DNA from: an uncultured Spirochaetaceae bacterium
GTDB lineage: Bacteria > Spirochaetota > Spirochaetia > Treponematales > Treponemataceae
NCBI GenBank assembly: GCA_902778325.1
Contig: CACYWZ010000035.1
Coordinates: forward strand, 1-33,374
Reading direction: 5' to 3'
DNA length: 33,374 nucleotides
A program made the position numbers and the translations under genes. This document shows positions 7,895-15,737 of this stretch, piece by piece (positions within the stretch are counted from its first letter, which is position 1; every line of letters starts with the position of its first letter). The notes below the pieces were generated by a model. The model made no database searches. It was not told the origin of the DNA and saw only the letters and a program-made list of their open reading frames with translations.

Positions 7895-9241
7895 TTGAAG
7901 TTTACGATTTTGATTATTGATGATGAAAAAAATATTCGCGACGGGCTTGCAGCTTCTTTTGAAATGGACGGCTACAACGTCAAGACGGCAGAAAACGGCG
8001 CAGACGGCTTGGAGCTTGTGGCAAAGGGCGACATCGATTTGGTGATTACCGATTTGCGTATGCCTGGCGTTTCTGGCGAAGAAGTGGTGCGCCGCATTGC
8101 TTCGGACACGCCTGCAATTCCTGTCATCGTCTTAACTGGGCACGGCTCAATTGACGCTGCTGTGGATGCTATGCGAAACGGTGCGTACAACTTTTTGACA
8201 AAACCGCTCAATCTTGACCAGCTTTCGATGATTGTAAAGCGCGCGCTTCAAGGCAGAGAACTAAAGCTACAAAACAGTGAACTCAAAGAAGCCGCCGAGA
8301 AAAACGCTGTTACAAGCGATATGATTGGAAAATCTGCTCCAATGCAGCGCGTTTTGGCAATGATAAAAAAGGTTGCAGACAGCAAAGCTTCTGTGCTGAT
8401 TACGGGCGAGAGCGGCGTTGGCAAGGAACTTGTGGCGAATGCAATTCACAATCTTTCGAGCCGAAAAGACAAGAGTTTTGTAAAAGTGCACTGCGCGGCT
8501 TTGAGCGAAACGCTGATTGAAAGCGAGTTGTTCGGGCACGAAAAAGGCGCGTTCACAGGTGCGGATTCAATGCGCAAAGGGCGTTTTGAGCTGGCTCACG
8601 AAGGAAGCATTTTTCTTGACGAAATCGGTGAAATCAATCAAAGTTTGCAAATAAAAATCCTGCGTGTTTTGCAAGAACGCAAGTTTGAGCGCGTTGGCGG
8701 CGAGCAGACGATTGAAGTTGATGTGCGCGTGATTGCGGCAACAAACAGAAATCTTGAAGATGAAGTGAAAAAGGGCAATTTCCGCGAGGATTTGTATTAT
8801 CGCTTGAACGTTGTTCACATTCACGTTCCGCCTCTTCGCGAGCGAAAAGAGGACATTCCGCTAATTCTTTCGCATTATCTTGAGATTTTCTCAAAAGAAA
8901 ACGGCAAAAACATCAAGGGCTTTGACAATCGTGCAAAGTCTGCGCTTTACAGTTATGATTGGCCTGGCAACATTCGTGAGCTTCGTAATTGCGTGGAAAG
9001 TGCGGTGGTGATGGCTTCTGGCGATGTGATTACGGTGGACGATTTGCCGCCTGCGATTAACACAAAAGAAGCGGACGAGGGAATAAAGATTCCGCTTGGT
9101 GTGAGTCTTGATGAAGCTGAGCGAATGATTATTGAGCAAAATTTGGCAGCAAACAAGAACAACAAATCTAAGACAGCAGAGATTTTGGGCATTGGCAGAA
9201 AAACTCTTTCGCGCAAACTTGAAGAATGGGGAATAGAATAA
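7895..9241 (+). CDS. NtrC-family sigma-54 response regulator
   Basis: This 448-residue regulator should be phosphorylated by the upstream kinase and then open sigma-54 promoters. The receiver has D9/D10, phospho-acceptor D53, T81 and K103. The AAA+ domain has Walker A GESGVGKE (171-178, with V where T is common), the sigma-54 contact loop GAFTGA (218-223) and Walker B IFLDEIGE. A Fis-type helix-turn-helix closes the protein (KSKTAEILGIGRKTLSRKL). The start chosen is TTG at 7895, with GGGAG upstream, because it gives the usual receiver N-terminus MKFTILIIDDE. The longer GTG start would translate tandem-repeat DNA. A bidirectional terminator follows directly. Confidence 0.94.
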   Translation: MKFTILIIDDEKNIRDGLAASFEMDGYNVKTAENGADGLELVAKGDIDLVITDLRMPGVSGEEVVRRIASDTPAIPVIVLTGHGSIDAAVDAMRNGAYNFLTKPLNLDQLSMIVKRALQGRELKLQNSELKEAAEKNAVTSDMIGKSAPMQRVLAMIKKVADSKASVLITGESGVGKELVANAIHNLSSRKDKSFVKVHCAALSETLIESELFGHEKGAFTGADSMRKGRFELAHEGSIFLDEIGEINQSLQIKILRVLQERKFERVGGEQTIEVDVRVIAATNRNLEDEVKKGNFREDLYYRLNVVHIHVPPLRERKEDIPLILSHYLEIFSKENGKNIKGFDNRAKSALYSYDWPGNIRELRNCVESAVVMASGDVITVDDLPPAINTKEADEGIKIPLGVSLDEAERMIIEQNLAANKNNKSKTAEILGIGRKTLSRKLEEWGIE

Positions 9242-9285
9242 AAAAGCGGGCGGGTGCTTTTATCACACTCGCCCATTTTGTTTTA
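9241..9285. terminator. Bidirectional rho-independent terminator
   Basis: GGGCGGGTG (9248-9256) pairs with CACTCGCCC (9266-9274), giving nine pairs with one G-U and a 9-nt loop. A T-rich run follows on the plus strand and AAAAA precedes it, which is a U-tract for the minus strand. It ends the activator transcript and the convergent secreted-protein transcript. Confidence 0.85.
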
Positions 9286-10460
9286 TTCTTTCTTGCTGTT
9301 CTGCTCGGCAATGTCGTCGAGATATGTAACAGGCTTCAAGTACCAGCGATTGCCCTTTGCTTTGAACGCCTGAATTGTCGGATTATACTTTTCAAGTTCA
9401 TCGATAAGTTCTGCATGGAAATCGAGAGTTGAGCTCTTGAAAAGCGGCTTTGCAGGAGGCTTTTTGTGGCTGTTCGCTTCTTTTATTATCGCTTGAAGAA
9501 CGCCGTCATCGCGAACGAGATACGGCTCTCCAAAGACCGCAAGAAGCACTTTTCCGTCGTCCCGCTCGCCAAGTTCGTAATCTGTTATCACGTCGGGAAC
9601 GGCTTTATTCATATTGCGAACTTCCTTTCTTCGACCAGGAACGCTCGTGAAAACCTCGTCGGCAGAGATGAGGTGCTTTTTCACTTCGTATTTCTCGCCA
9701 GAAAGAGGCGTGAAAGAAACAATGGCGTCGCTTTGATACTCCATATCTGTGCGCCAGTATCGAAGATGATAAGCGAAAAGCGGCTTTGATGCATTTTTCG
9801 CTTCTGTTTTCTCTTCGTCCTCGCCTGCTCCTGTTGCGCCATAATATGCGAGCATTCTCGCTGATGTCGGAAGATAAGGGATTTGCTTTCGGCTTCCTTT
9901 TTTGCTCTTTTCCTCACTTTCAACGCTCTCAGCGTTCCCTTCGACGAGGTAAAGGCAATCAAGTTCTTTTTCGCGATACGGAAGGCTGATTGTGATTCCG
10001 CTCGCGTTTCCTGTGCGCTTGTAAAAGCCAAAAAGTTTTTCTTCGCCTTCGTGAAGCGCAAAGTCAAGATAAAGGCGCTCTCCGATTACAGCAACGGGGA
10101 TATGCACACTTTGTTTTTCGCCGGGATACTTCACGATTAAATCCCACGCACCACAATTTTCATAATCTGCGTCTAAAAGGTTTTTGTATGTAACGCTGAT
10201 TTCCTCTGCGGCAGTGCTTTGGGCGGCGTTCGACCGTAGTACTCTTTTAGGACGATTGAAAGCGGGAATGAAGCGTCGCTTGCGTTTTCACCGCCATCAA
10301 AATAAACATAGCGGTCACTTCCTCGCCACAATCCTGCAAGGAGCGCGGGACATCGGCTTTCGGAAGCGGAAGATGTTCCTTGTGAGGAACTTTGCTGAGA
10401 AAAAAGTTGGAAAGTTGATAAAAAGAGCGCTATAAAAGCGACAAATGATTTTCGTTTCAC
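9283..10460 (-). pseudogene. Secreted protein of unknown function, split by a frameshift
   Basis: Two frames make one protein. The first (GTG 10460 to a stop at 10173) opens with the signal peptide MKRKSFVAFIALFLSTFQLFS. The second covers 10134 to 9283, and its open frame extends upstream through STAAEEISVTYKNL and GAWDLIVKYPGEKQ. The two differ by one missing base near 10205-10240, so a single-base deletion or a sequencing error explains the break. The joined product would be about 391 residues and exported. It is not recognised: it has beta-rich segments, an acidic stretch (GAGEDEEKTEAKNA) and a C-terminal HAELIDELEKYNPTIQAFKAKGNRWYLKP. A likely leaderless promoter precedes it and a terminator follows. 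Confidence 0.7.
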
Positions 10461-10467
10461 AGTTTTT

Positions 10468-10497
10468 ATTATCGGCTTTTCTCTTTGCGATTGGCAT
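10468..10497 (-). promoter_or_regulatory. Candidate leaderless promoter of the secreted-protein gene
   Basis: On the minus strand ATGCCA (10492-10497), an 18-bp spacer and GATAAT (10468-10473) are followed by seven bases and then the GTG at 10460. No Shine-Dalgarno is present. The match is fair, not strong. Confidence 0.4.
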
Positions 10498-10503
10498 TAA
10501 AAA

Positions 10504-12381
10504 TCACGCTCTGCGCGGACGGCTTGCCATGATTGAAAGTGTAACGTTCTTTTCGACTTCACGCCCTGCTGCAAGGTCAACGTCCCAGCAAAGAGAAACC
10601 GAAACGGTGCGCCCGCCTTGTGTATCGCTCTGGCTCACGACAACGCCTGCATTCTCGTTCGGAACTAGCACGAATGCGACGTTCGAGAGCGTATCGGTGA
10701 GCTGCACATAGGATACTTCGCTTGTGAATGTGTTGTTCTCTGGGTTCTTTCGCGTTCCAGCTGAGATTATCTCTGATGCGTAACAACAGTTTTCTGCAAA
10801 GTGTGTGTCAGCAAAGTTCAGCTCAGCGACAAGTTTTGCGCGAACAACAATCGGACTTTCATTTCGCAAAATGTACTGAACTGAGATGCCAGAACTTGTT
10901 GTCATAAACTTCTTTCGAAGCGACACTGTTTGTTGCATTTCGGAGAACACGCCACTTCCAGAAAGGCGAACTTCCCTTCTCTGCGGGTCAAACATAGTTT
11001 CACTAAAGAGCGTCTTTGCGAAAATAGCGTTTCCTGCATACTTTCCGCTGACAAAATCATCAAAATCAGAAACTTCAAGAAGATAATCAACAAAAAGCCC
11101 GTGTTTTTTCTCTGAAAGGCTGTCGGCTGCATTTCCGCCACGCAATATTTCGAGTTCCGAAATACACGCACCAACTCTTTCTATGCACGCTGTATAACTT
11201 TGCATCTGGCAAATATACTCTGCAATTCCGTCGGCATTGTAATCAAACGCTGTTACGGATTCATTGAACTCACCCGCCTCGCGAACAAGTTTTTCTGCTG
11301 CATTCAAACTTCTGAAAGCTGCCTGTCGAACCTGCGTTGGAGCAAAACTTCCTGTCGTTGAGCAAATATAAGCCTTTCCATTTTGCCCTTCCCAAAGGCG
11401 CTCACGGGCTTCTTTTTTTCGCATTTTGTCGCCATGACACTGGTTTGTGAGAAGGCTCACATACATCATTCTGCGATAAAGACTGTCGCTTCTTGGATGA
11501 TATTGCAAAAGGTCATAAATCGTAGCCCGAAGTATTCCGTTATCACAAAGAGAGGCGTTTTTTGCTATGTCAGCGTTCATTCCTGCAGGGATATACTGGC
11601 GCTCAAAGTGCGTGCAGTTTTTCACTGCAACAAGAGGGTTTGAAATCTCTACATCACGAACGCTTTTGTTTTCAGCAACCGCTGCCAAATCATCAAGGAA
11701 ATGAGAATCAAGCAGTTTTTCCATTTCTTCGGCGCTAACGCTTATACTGACAACATGATCAGCATCGAAGTTCTCATCATCGCGAATCTCGTCTTGGACT
11801 TTGCGCAAAACAAGGGAAACATAATCGGCTGCACTTTGATTTCCCATGCTTTCAAGATTTCTAAAAAGTGGCAAAACAGCAACAGACTTTCCCTGATATG
11901 CAGCGATAATCGGAAGGTAGCGATTTTTTTTATGTGTGAGAAGCGTGCTGTCAAGAAAGATATACTCCATGCCACACGTCTGCAAACACGGTATCAAAGA
12001 GGACTCCCAAACTGAACCACAAAGCGTCATTCCACGAGGACGCTTTCCGATTGTTTGTCTGAGTTCTGATGTCAAAAGCTCAATCTGCCCGCTTCTGTCT
12101 TGCGGAAACAAGAGCGGGAAAATCGGATTATAATATCCACCACCAAGAACCTCAAGTTGCTTTCTGCTTGTAAGTTGTGAAATTAAATCAATATATTCAA
12201 GGTGATTTTTCTTATAAAATGAAAGTTGCGCACCTGAAAAAGAGACCGAAAACGGCAATTTTGGATGCGCGTACAAAAAAGACGCAAATCTTTTATAAAC
12301 TTTATGATAATTCTGCTCAAGAGCATCGTCGCGGTCTGATTTATCAGCCACGAGAGAAAAGCATAATTTTAGTATCCCCAC
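10504..12381 (-). CDS. GH57-like protein lacking all catalytic motifs (pseudoenzyme)
   Basis: The 625 residues follow the GH57 alpha-amylase/4-alpha-glucanotransferase pattern with the associated C-terminal domain: FSVSFSGAQLSFYKKNH, LEVLGGGYYNPIFPLLFPQD and the tail AFDYNADGIAEYI match the family closely. The catalytic positions are gone, though. The first motif (HNHQP) reads SLVADK; the nucleophile motif (W-L-A-E-R-V-W-E-P) reads TLCGSVWESS; the acid motif (DDGEKFG) reads SISVSAEE; and AYWHG reads AYICS. No signal peptide is present, so it is cytoplasmic. It starts at GTG 12381, two bases after the RnfB-like stop, with GGGA inside that gene as ribosome site. It is therefore part of the Rnf-like operon. 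It may bind glucan or have a structural role. The family call is firm; inactivity is inferred. Confidence 0.8.
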   Translation of the reverse strand: MGILKLCFSLVADKSDRDDALEQNYHKVYKRFASFLYAHPKLPFSVSFSGAQLSFYKKNHLEYIDLISQLTSRKQLEVLGGGYYNPIFPLLFPQDRSGQIELLTSELRQTIGKRPRGMTLCGSVWESSLIPCLQTCGMEYIFLDSTLLTHKKNRYLPIIAAYQGKSVAVLPLFRNLESMGNQSAADYVSLVLRKVQDEIRDDENFDADHVVSISVSAEEMEKLLDSHFLDDLAAVAENKSVRDVEISNPLVAVKNCTHFERQYIPAGMNADIAKNASLCDNGILRATIYDLLQYHPRSDSLYRRMMYVSLLTNQCHGDKMRKKEARERLWEGQNGKAYICSTTGSFAPTQVRQAAFRSLNAAEKLVREAGEFNESVTAFDYNADGIAEYICQMQSYTACIERVGACISELEILRGGNAADSLSEKKHGLFVDYLLEVSDFDDFVSGKYAGNAIFAKTLFSETMFDPQRREVRLSGSGVFSEMQQTVSLRKKFMTTSSGISVQYILRNESPIVVRAKLVAELNFADTHFAENCCYASEIISAGTRKNPENNTFTSEVSYVQLTDTLSNVAFVLVPNENAGVVVSQSDTQGGRTVSVSLCWDVDLAAGREVEKNVTLSIMASRPRRA

Positions 12382-12383
12382 GT

Positions 12384-12989
12384 TTATTTCCCGAAAAACA
12401 GTTTATAACATCTTTCCCAAAATTTAAAGTCTTTGCTGGGAGGAAGCTCATTTTTTTCAACAGAATGACACTTAGAGCAATCTGTTTTTTCTTCAGCAGG
12501 AACTGCACAATGCTTGCATTCTGCAAAATTAAGATTGACGAGTTTTATAATCTTTTTTGGGCAAACATCAACGCAATTTCCACAACCGCTACACAGTTCT
12601 GAAACAACAGCAACACCGTTTGTTATTTGAATTGCTTCTTGAGGACACACAGGAACACAATCGCCAAGCCCAACACAACTCCAATCACAAAAATCAAGTG
12701 TCTCACACTGTTCAAAAAAGAGTTTGCATTTTTTTATACCATAATAGTTCATTCGCTCTTTTTCAAAATTACGCTCTGGAGAGCAACGAACAACTGCAAC
12801 TTTTGAAAAATGCTCTGGCTTCAATTCATTTTTCTGAACAGCGAACTGTATTTCTTCACGAGAAAAAAGAGGTGCTTCTGTGCTTATTGCTTGCTGGTGC
12901 AATGCAGGAAGAAGAATATTGAAAATGAAAAACAGTATTCCGCTTAAAACAAATAAAAACAAAAAAAAGAAAAGCATTGAAAAAATCAT
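12384..12989 (-). CDS. rnfB: RnfB-like iron-sulfur subunit, first cluster domain missing
   Basis: This 201-residue protein has one N-terminal membrane helix (about 1-30). It then lacks the N-terminal Fe-S domain typical of RnfB (CGxCGxxxC motif), having no cysteine before C69. It keeps the later part: C101-x3-C105-VGLGD-C111-x3-C115-P and C133-SG-C136-GN-C139-x3-C143-P, two ferredoxin-type [4Fe-4S] sites, plus an unusual cysteine-rich tail (C158, C161, C171, C174). In Rnf complexes RnfB passes electrons between ferredoxin and the membrane subunits. The ATG overlaps the RnfA-like stop by 4 nt and follows AGGAG. This is the final rnf-type gene, in canonical order. Confidence 0.85.
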   Translation of the reverse strand: MIFSMLFFFLFLFVLSGILFFIFNILLPALHQQAISTEAPLFSREEIQFAVQKNELKPEHFSKVAVVRCSPERNFEKERMNYYGIKKCKLFFEQCETLDFCDWSCVGLGDCVPVCPQEAIQITNGVAVVSELCSGCGNCVDVCPKKIIKLVNLNFAECKHCAVPAEEKTDCSKCHSVEKNELPPSKDFKFWERCYKLFFGK

Positions 12990-13543
12990 TTTACTGCTCC
13001 TGTGTTAAGCCAAGACACATTCCATGAGAAAAGTGCAAGAAGAATTACCGCAATGCTCAAAAACACAAGTGAATGGCTTGAAAAATCTTTGCATGGCTCG
13101 CCTGATTCGATTCTTCGGAAAATAGCATGCAAAATTGGAACAAACAAATAAAATGCAAGTACACAACATAAAGATATTATTGTAACTCTTGCAAGTGAAG
13201 AGCCTTCATTGACAGAAAGCAAAATTGAAAGCAGTGAAATTGAAAACTCTGCTGCTGATTTTCGGGATGTTATTCTGACGATTGATTCACAAAAAACAGA
13301 AAGCGAAATAAAAATCAACGCACAAACAAAAGGATACAGCTCAGCCAATCCAAACGGCACAAGAAGACTTGAACAAACAAGATAGCTCAAAACAGCAGAA
13401 GACGTTACTGTCAAAATAGACTTTATAGCCCTTACAGTCTGCCCTTTTAACTCCATGCAGACAACAGCAGAGCGATTTAAGCCAATGCCATAAAAAAGGA
13501 CTGCTGATGAATAGAAAATATAATAGACAATACTTGAAATCAT
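12986..13543 (-). CDS. rnfA: RnfA-like membrane subunit, cluster cysteine lost
   Basis: This is a 185-residue protein with six hydrophobic segments, the size and topology of RnfA/NqrE. In that family two conserved cysteines (in LCPF and TNCAVLG) hold half of the [2Fe-2S] centre between RnfA and RnfE. Here the segment matching PLITTNCAVLG reads LSILLSVNEGSSLA, so that cysteine is absent. C29 lies near the first site but out of register. The alignment is otherwise continuous: VFCESIVRITSRKS matches the helix that ends in KKTSP. A strong ribosome site (GGAGG) lies inside the RnfE-like gene and the two overlap by 4 nt. Assignment rests on gene order and topology as much as on identity. Confidence 0.75.
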   Translation of the reverse strand: MISSIVYYIFYSSAVLFYGIGLNRSAVVCMELKGQTVRAIKSILTVTSSAVLSYLVCSSLLVPFGLAELYPFVCALIFISLSVFCESIVRITSRKSAAEFSISLLSILLSVNEGSSLARVTIISLCCVLAFYLFVPILHAIFRRIESGEPCKDFSSHSLVFLSIAVILLALFSWNVSWLNTGAVK

Positions 13544-14181
13544 TTTTCTTCCTCCGATTTTGCTCCACGATTAAAATAGAGATTTTCAGCAATTCGGAAT
13601 TTTCGTGATATATGGTTTTGAAAAACAATCAAAAGTCCAACAAGAACAAGCGTTCCAGGAATTGATGCTATAAAATCTCCTGCTTGCATAAAGAACTTTC
13701 GTGCTGGAAGATAAAAGCAAAGTAAAGAATCTTTAGCAGGCAATGTTATCGTTCCATATCCAAACATATCACGGAGCAAAAATAGAACAATAGCAATTGT
13801 CGAAACACGTAAACACTGGCTCATATTTTCAGCCAACTCGACAGAAATCTTTTCGCGGCTAGGGTCGAAAAAATATCCAATCAAAAAAGATGACAATGCA
13901 GGAAGATAAAGCAAAAAGCCAAGTGTCAGTGCATAAATCGGGCAATAAAGCGAAAGAACCAATTTTGCTGCCATTGAGATACAAACAAGCATCATTGCGA
14001 CAAGGACACTTTGCAAATTGCCAAGTTTCAAAACGCAAATAAGTTTTCTGAACAATGTTCCAAAAAGCATTGTGATATTAAGAAAAAGAATTAGAATTAT
14101 GCCAAACGCAAAACGACCAGGAGCCGGAACAAAAAGTGCAAGAGAGGCTGCAACAAAAACATAAAGATTATTCTGCTTCAT
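13540..14181 (-). CDS. rnfE: RnfE-like membrane subunit, both cluster cysteines lost
   Basis: This 213-residue protein has about six membrane segments. RnfE/NqrD normally carries GLCP in the first helix and TNCxxxGR further on. Here the matching stretches read SLALFVPAPGR and LYLPALSSFLIGYF, with no cysteine at either place. LLRDMFGYGTI matches the family's LREIIGNGTL, which supports the identity. The start is ATG 14181 with AAGGAG six bases before it; a TTG further up (14208) would only add charged residues over the ribosome site. The gene overlaps the RnfG-like end by 14 nt. A role in a membrane complex with the flanking subunits is inferred. Confidence 0.75.
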   Translation of the reverse strand: MKQNNLYVFVAASLALFVPAPGRFAFGIILILFLNITMLFGTLFRKLICVLKLGNLQSVLVAMMLVCISMAAKLVLSLYCPIYALTLGFLLYLPALSSFLIGYFFDPSREKISVELAENMSQCLRVSTIAIVLFLLRDMFGYGTITLPAKDSLLCFYLPARKFFMQAGDFIASIPGTLVLVGLLIVFQNHISRKFRIAENLYFNRGAKSEEEK

Positions 14182-14650
14182 TTTGAACTCCTTCTTCTTT
14201 CTCTGCAAAAATTCTCATAAGTTCAGAACTCCAATACGAAAGTTGAGATTTTTCTGCAGCACGCTCAATTCTTTTGCTCACCTCCAAGTCAGAAAGTGCA
14301 AATCCAATGAAAGCAACACTGTTATCATTGCACAAAAAAACAGCAGGCTCAGGTCCGTAAATCGTTGCCACTCGCAAAATCACGGCATATCTTGCATTAG
14401 CACCATTATTCGCAGAAACCTTATAGCACGCAGCACTTGTTGAAAGAGGAGAATTTATTGAAACAAAATCCTCAACAAAATATTCGCCAGGACACTCACG
14501 CTCAAGAACATTTTGAACTTGACTTCTCAAGCCATCTTCCCAACTTTTTCTTGAGAAAATCGTTAATACAAACAAGACAGCAAACATAAAAACAAGCAAT
14601 CCAAGGAAAATACCATAATCACGAAGTTGACGCTGTGAACTGCTAAGCAT
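14168..14650 (-). CDS. rnfG: RnfG-like subunit, flavin-attachment motif absent
   Basis: This is a 160-residue protein with one membrane helix (about 11-33) and a soluble domain placed outside the cytoplasm, as in RnfG. Typical RnfG is near 200 residues and ends with S/T-G-A-T, where FMN is joined to the threonine. This protein stops after LSYWSSELMRIFAEKEE without such a motif. The preceding part still looks like the family FMN-binding domain core (YAVILRVATIYGPEPAVFLCNDN), but the ETPGLG segment is also missing. GGAGG precedes ATG 14650, and the gene overlaps the RnfD-like gene by 8 nt. Assignment relies on position and domain layout. Confidence 0.7.
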   Translation of the reverse strand: MLSSSQRQLRDYGIFLGLLVFMFAVLFVLTIFSRKSWEDGLRSQVQNVLERECPGEYFVEDFVSINSPLSTSAACYKVSANNGANARYAVILRVATIYGPEPAVFLCNDNSVAFIGFALSDLEVSKRIERAAEKSQLSYWSSELMRIFAEKEEGVQNEAE

Positions 14651-15737
14651 TTTTCGCCTCCTTCATTGATTTTGCTTCAGGAAAAAGCTCTAACAAAACA
14701 TGACGATTTATCCTTGAGTCTTCAAGAAGCTGAATAAACGGAGAAACAGTATTTGCAACAAGAACAGAGAAAATACAACCCGCAGGAGAAGAACCAAGTC
14801 CTGCTATGACAAACAGAATAAAGCCACAAACTGCACCATAAAAGATTCTGCCACCAGTTGTATACGGAATAGTTCCATACCACGGAAGCACAAACAAAAC
14901 ACAAAAAAGAACACCGCCTGTCAAAAGCGCAAAAAGCATATCACCTTGGAAGAAAAGCCCTCCTGCAAAAAAAGAGCCGACAGTTCTCACAAGTATCAAA
15001 TACACAGCAACAGTCGAAATAGGAAGAACACACGAAACCATATCAAGCGAAAAAAGAATCAAAGACGAAACAATATTCAACACATTGAATCTGAACGCAG
15101 GAATAGAAGAACCATTGTCAATAAGGAGAGAAACATAGCCTGTCGGGAGCGAAATGCCAAAAAAGGAAAACACTTTTTCATTCAAAAACGGTGTAAGAGA
15201 AAAATCTGATTTCAACGGCTCAAGAACTCCGCTCTGGTAAATAGACCCGCCGATATTTACGCTTCCAGCAAAATCCGAAGTCATAATTGCAGACGGGAAA
15301 AACTGTGTGCCTGTAAAATATGCAATTGCAACAACAACAGCAACAGGATTTACCCAAGAACCTGAAAATGTTTCAAACGCATTTTTTACTAGCGTGAACA
15401 CAAAAAACGTTATGCAAAAAACTGCAAGGAGCGGAAAAGTTTCTGGCAAAAACATTCCTGTAAAAAGCCCCTGTGCAATAGAAATTGCAAGAGTGTCATG
15501 ATGACGGCGATATTTTTTCAAATTAACAAACTCAGAAAGAACTGACGCCATTACTGCTGCTAAAATTACAAAAAGAGAAGAAAAACTCCTTGTCGCAAAA
15601 AGCGCCAAAAGTTGTGGCACAAGCAAAAAAATCTCAGAAAGAACTGACGCTCTGACAGAAGGTTTTGTATAAACAAACGGGCGCAAAATAACAGTTTCTT
15701 TTGCTGCTATAGATTTTTTCAAAAAAACATTATTCAT
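14643..15737 (-). CDS. rnfD: RnfD-like membrane subunit
   Basis: This 364-residue protein has eight to ten membrane segments, with family landmarks NPVAVVVAIAYF (usual NPA...), GGRIFYGAVCGFILFVIAGLG and SPAGCIFSVLVANTVSPFIQ near the C-terminus. RnfD normally carries FMN on a threonine in SGATPL or SQATPL. The matching place here, SDFSLTPF, keeps Thr-Pro but not Gly/Gln-Ala, so attachment is doubtful. The TDP motif before the C-terminal helices is replaced by LPW. AAGGAG precedes ATG 15737, which overlaps the RnfC-like stop by 8 nt. In Rnf this subunit forms the membrane path with RnfA and RnfE. Confidence 0.85.
   Translation of the reverse strand: MNNVFLKKSIAAKETVILRPFVYTKPSVRASVLSEIFLLVPQLLALFATRSFSSLFVILAAVMASVLSEFVNLKKYRRHHDTLAISIAQGLFTGMFLPETFPLLAVFCITFFVFTLVKNAFETFSGSWVNPVAVVVAIAYFTGTQFFPSAIMTSDFAGSVNIGGSIYQSGVLEPLKSDFSLTPFLNEKVFSFFGISLPTGYVSLLIDNGSSIPAFRFNVLNIVSSLILFSLDMVSCVLPISTVAVYLILVRTVGSFFAGGLFFQGDMLFALLTGGVLFCVLFVLPWYGTIPYTTGGRIFYGAVCGFILFVIAGLGSSPAGCIFSVLVANTVSPFIQLLEDSRINRHVLLELFPEAKSMKEAKNA

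Noticed and set aside
14182-14208. TTG start for the RnfE-like protein
   Set aside because: It would translate the ribosome site AAGGAG itself as charged residues; ATG 14181 fits far better.
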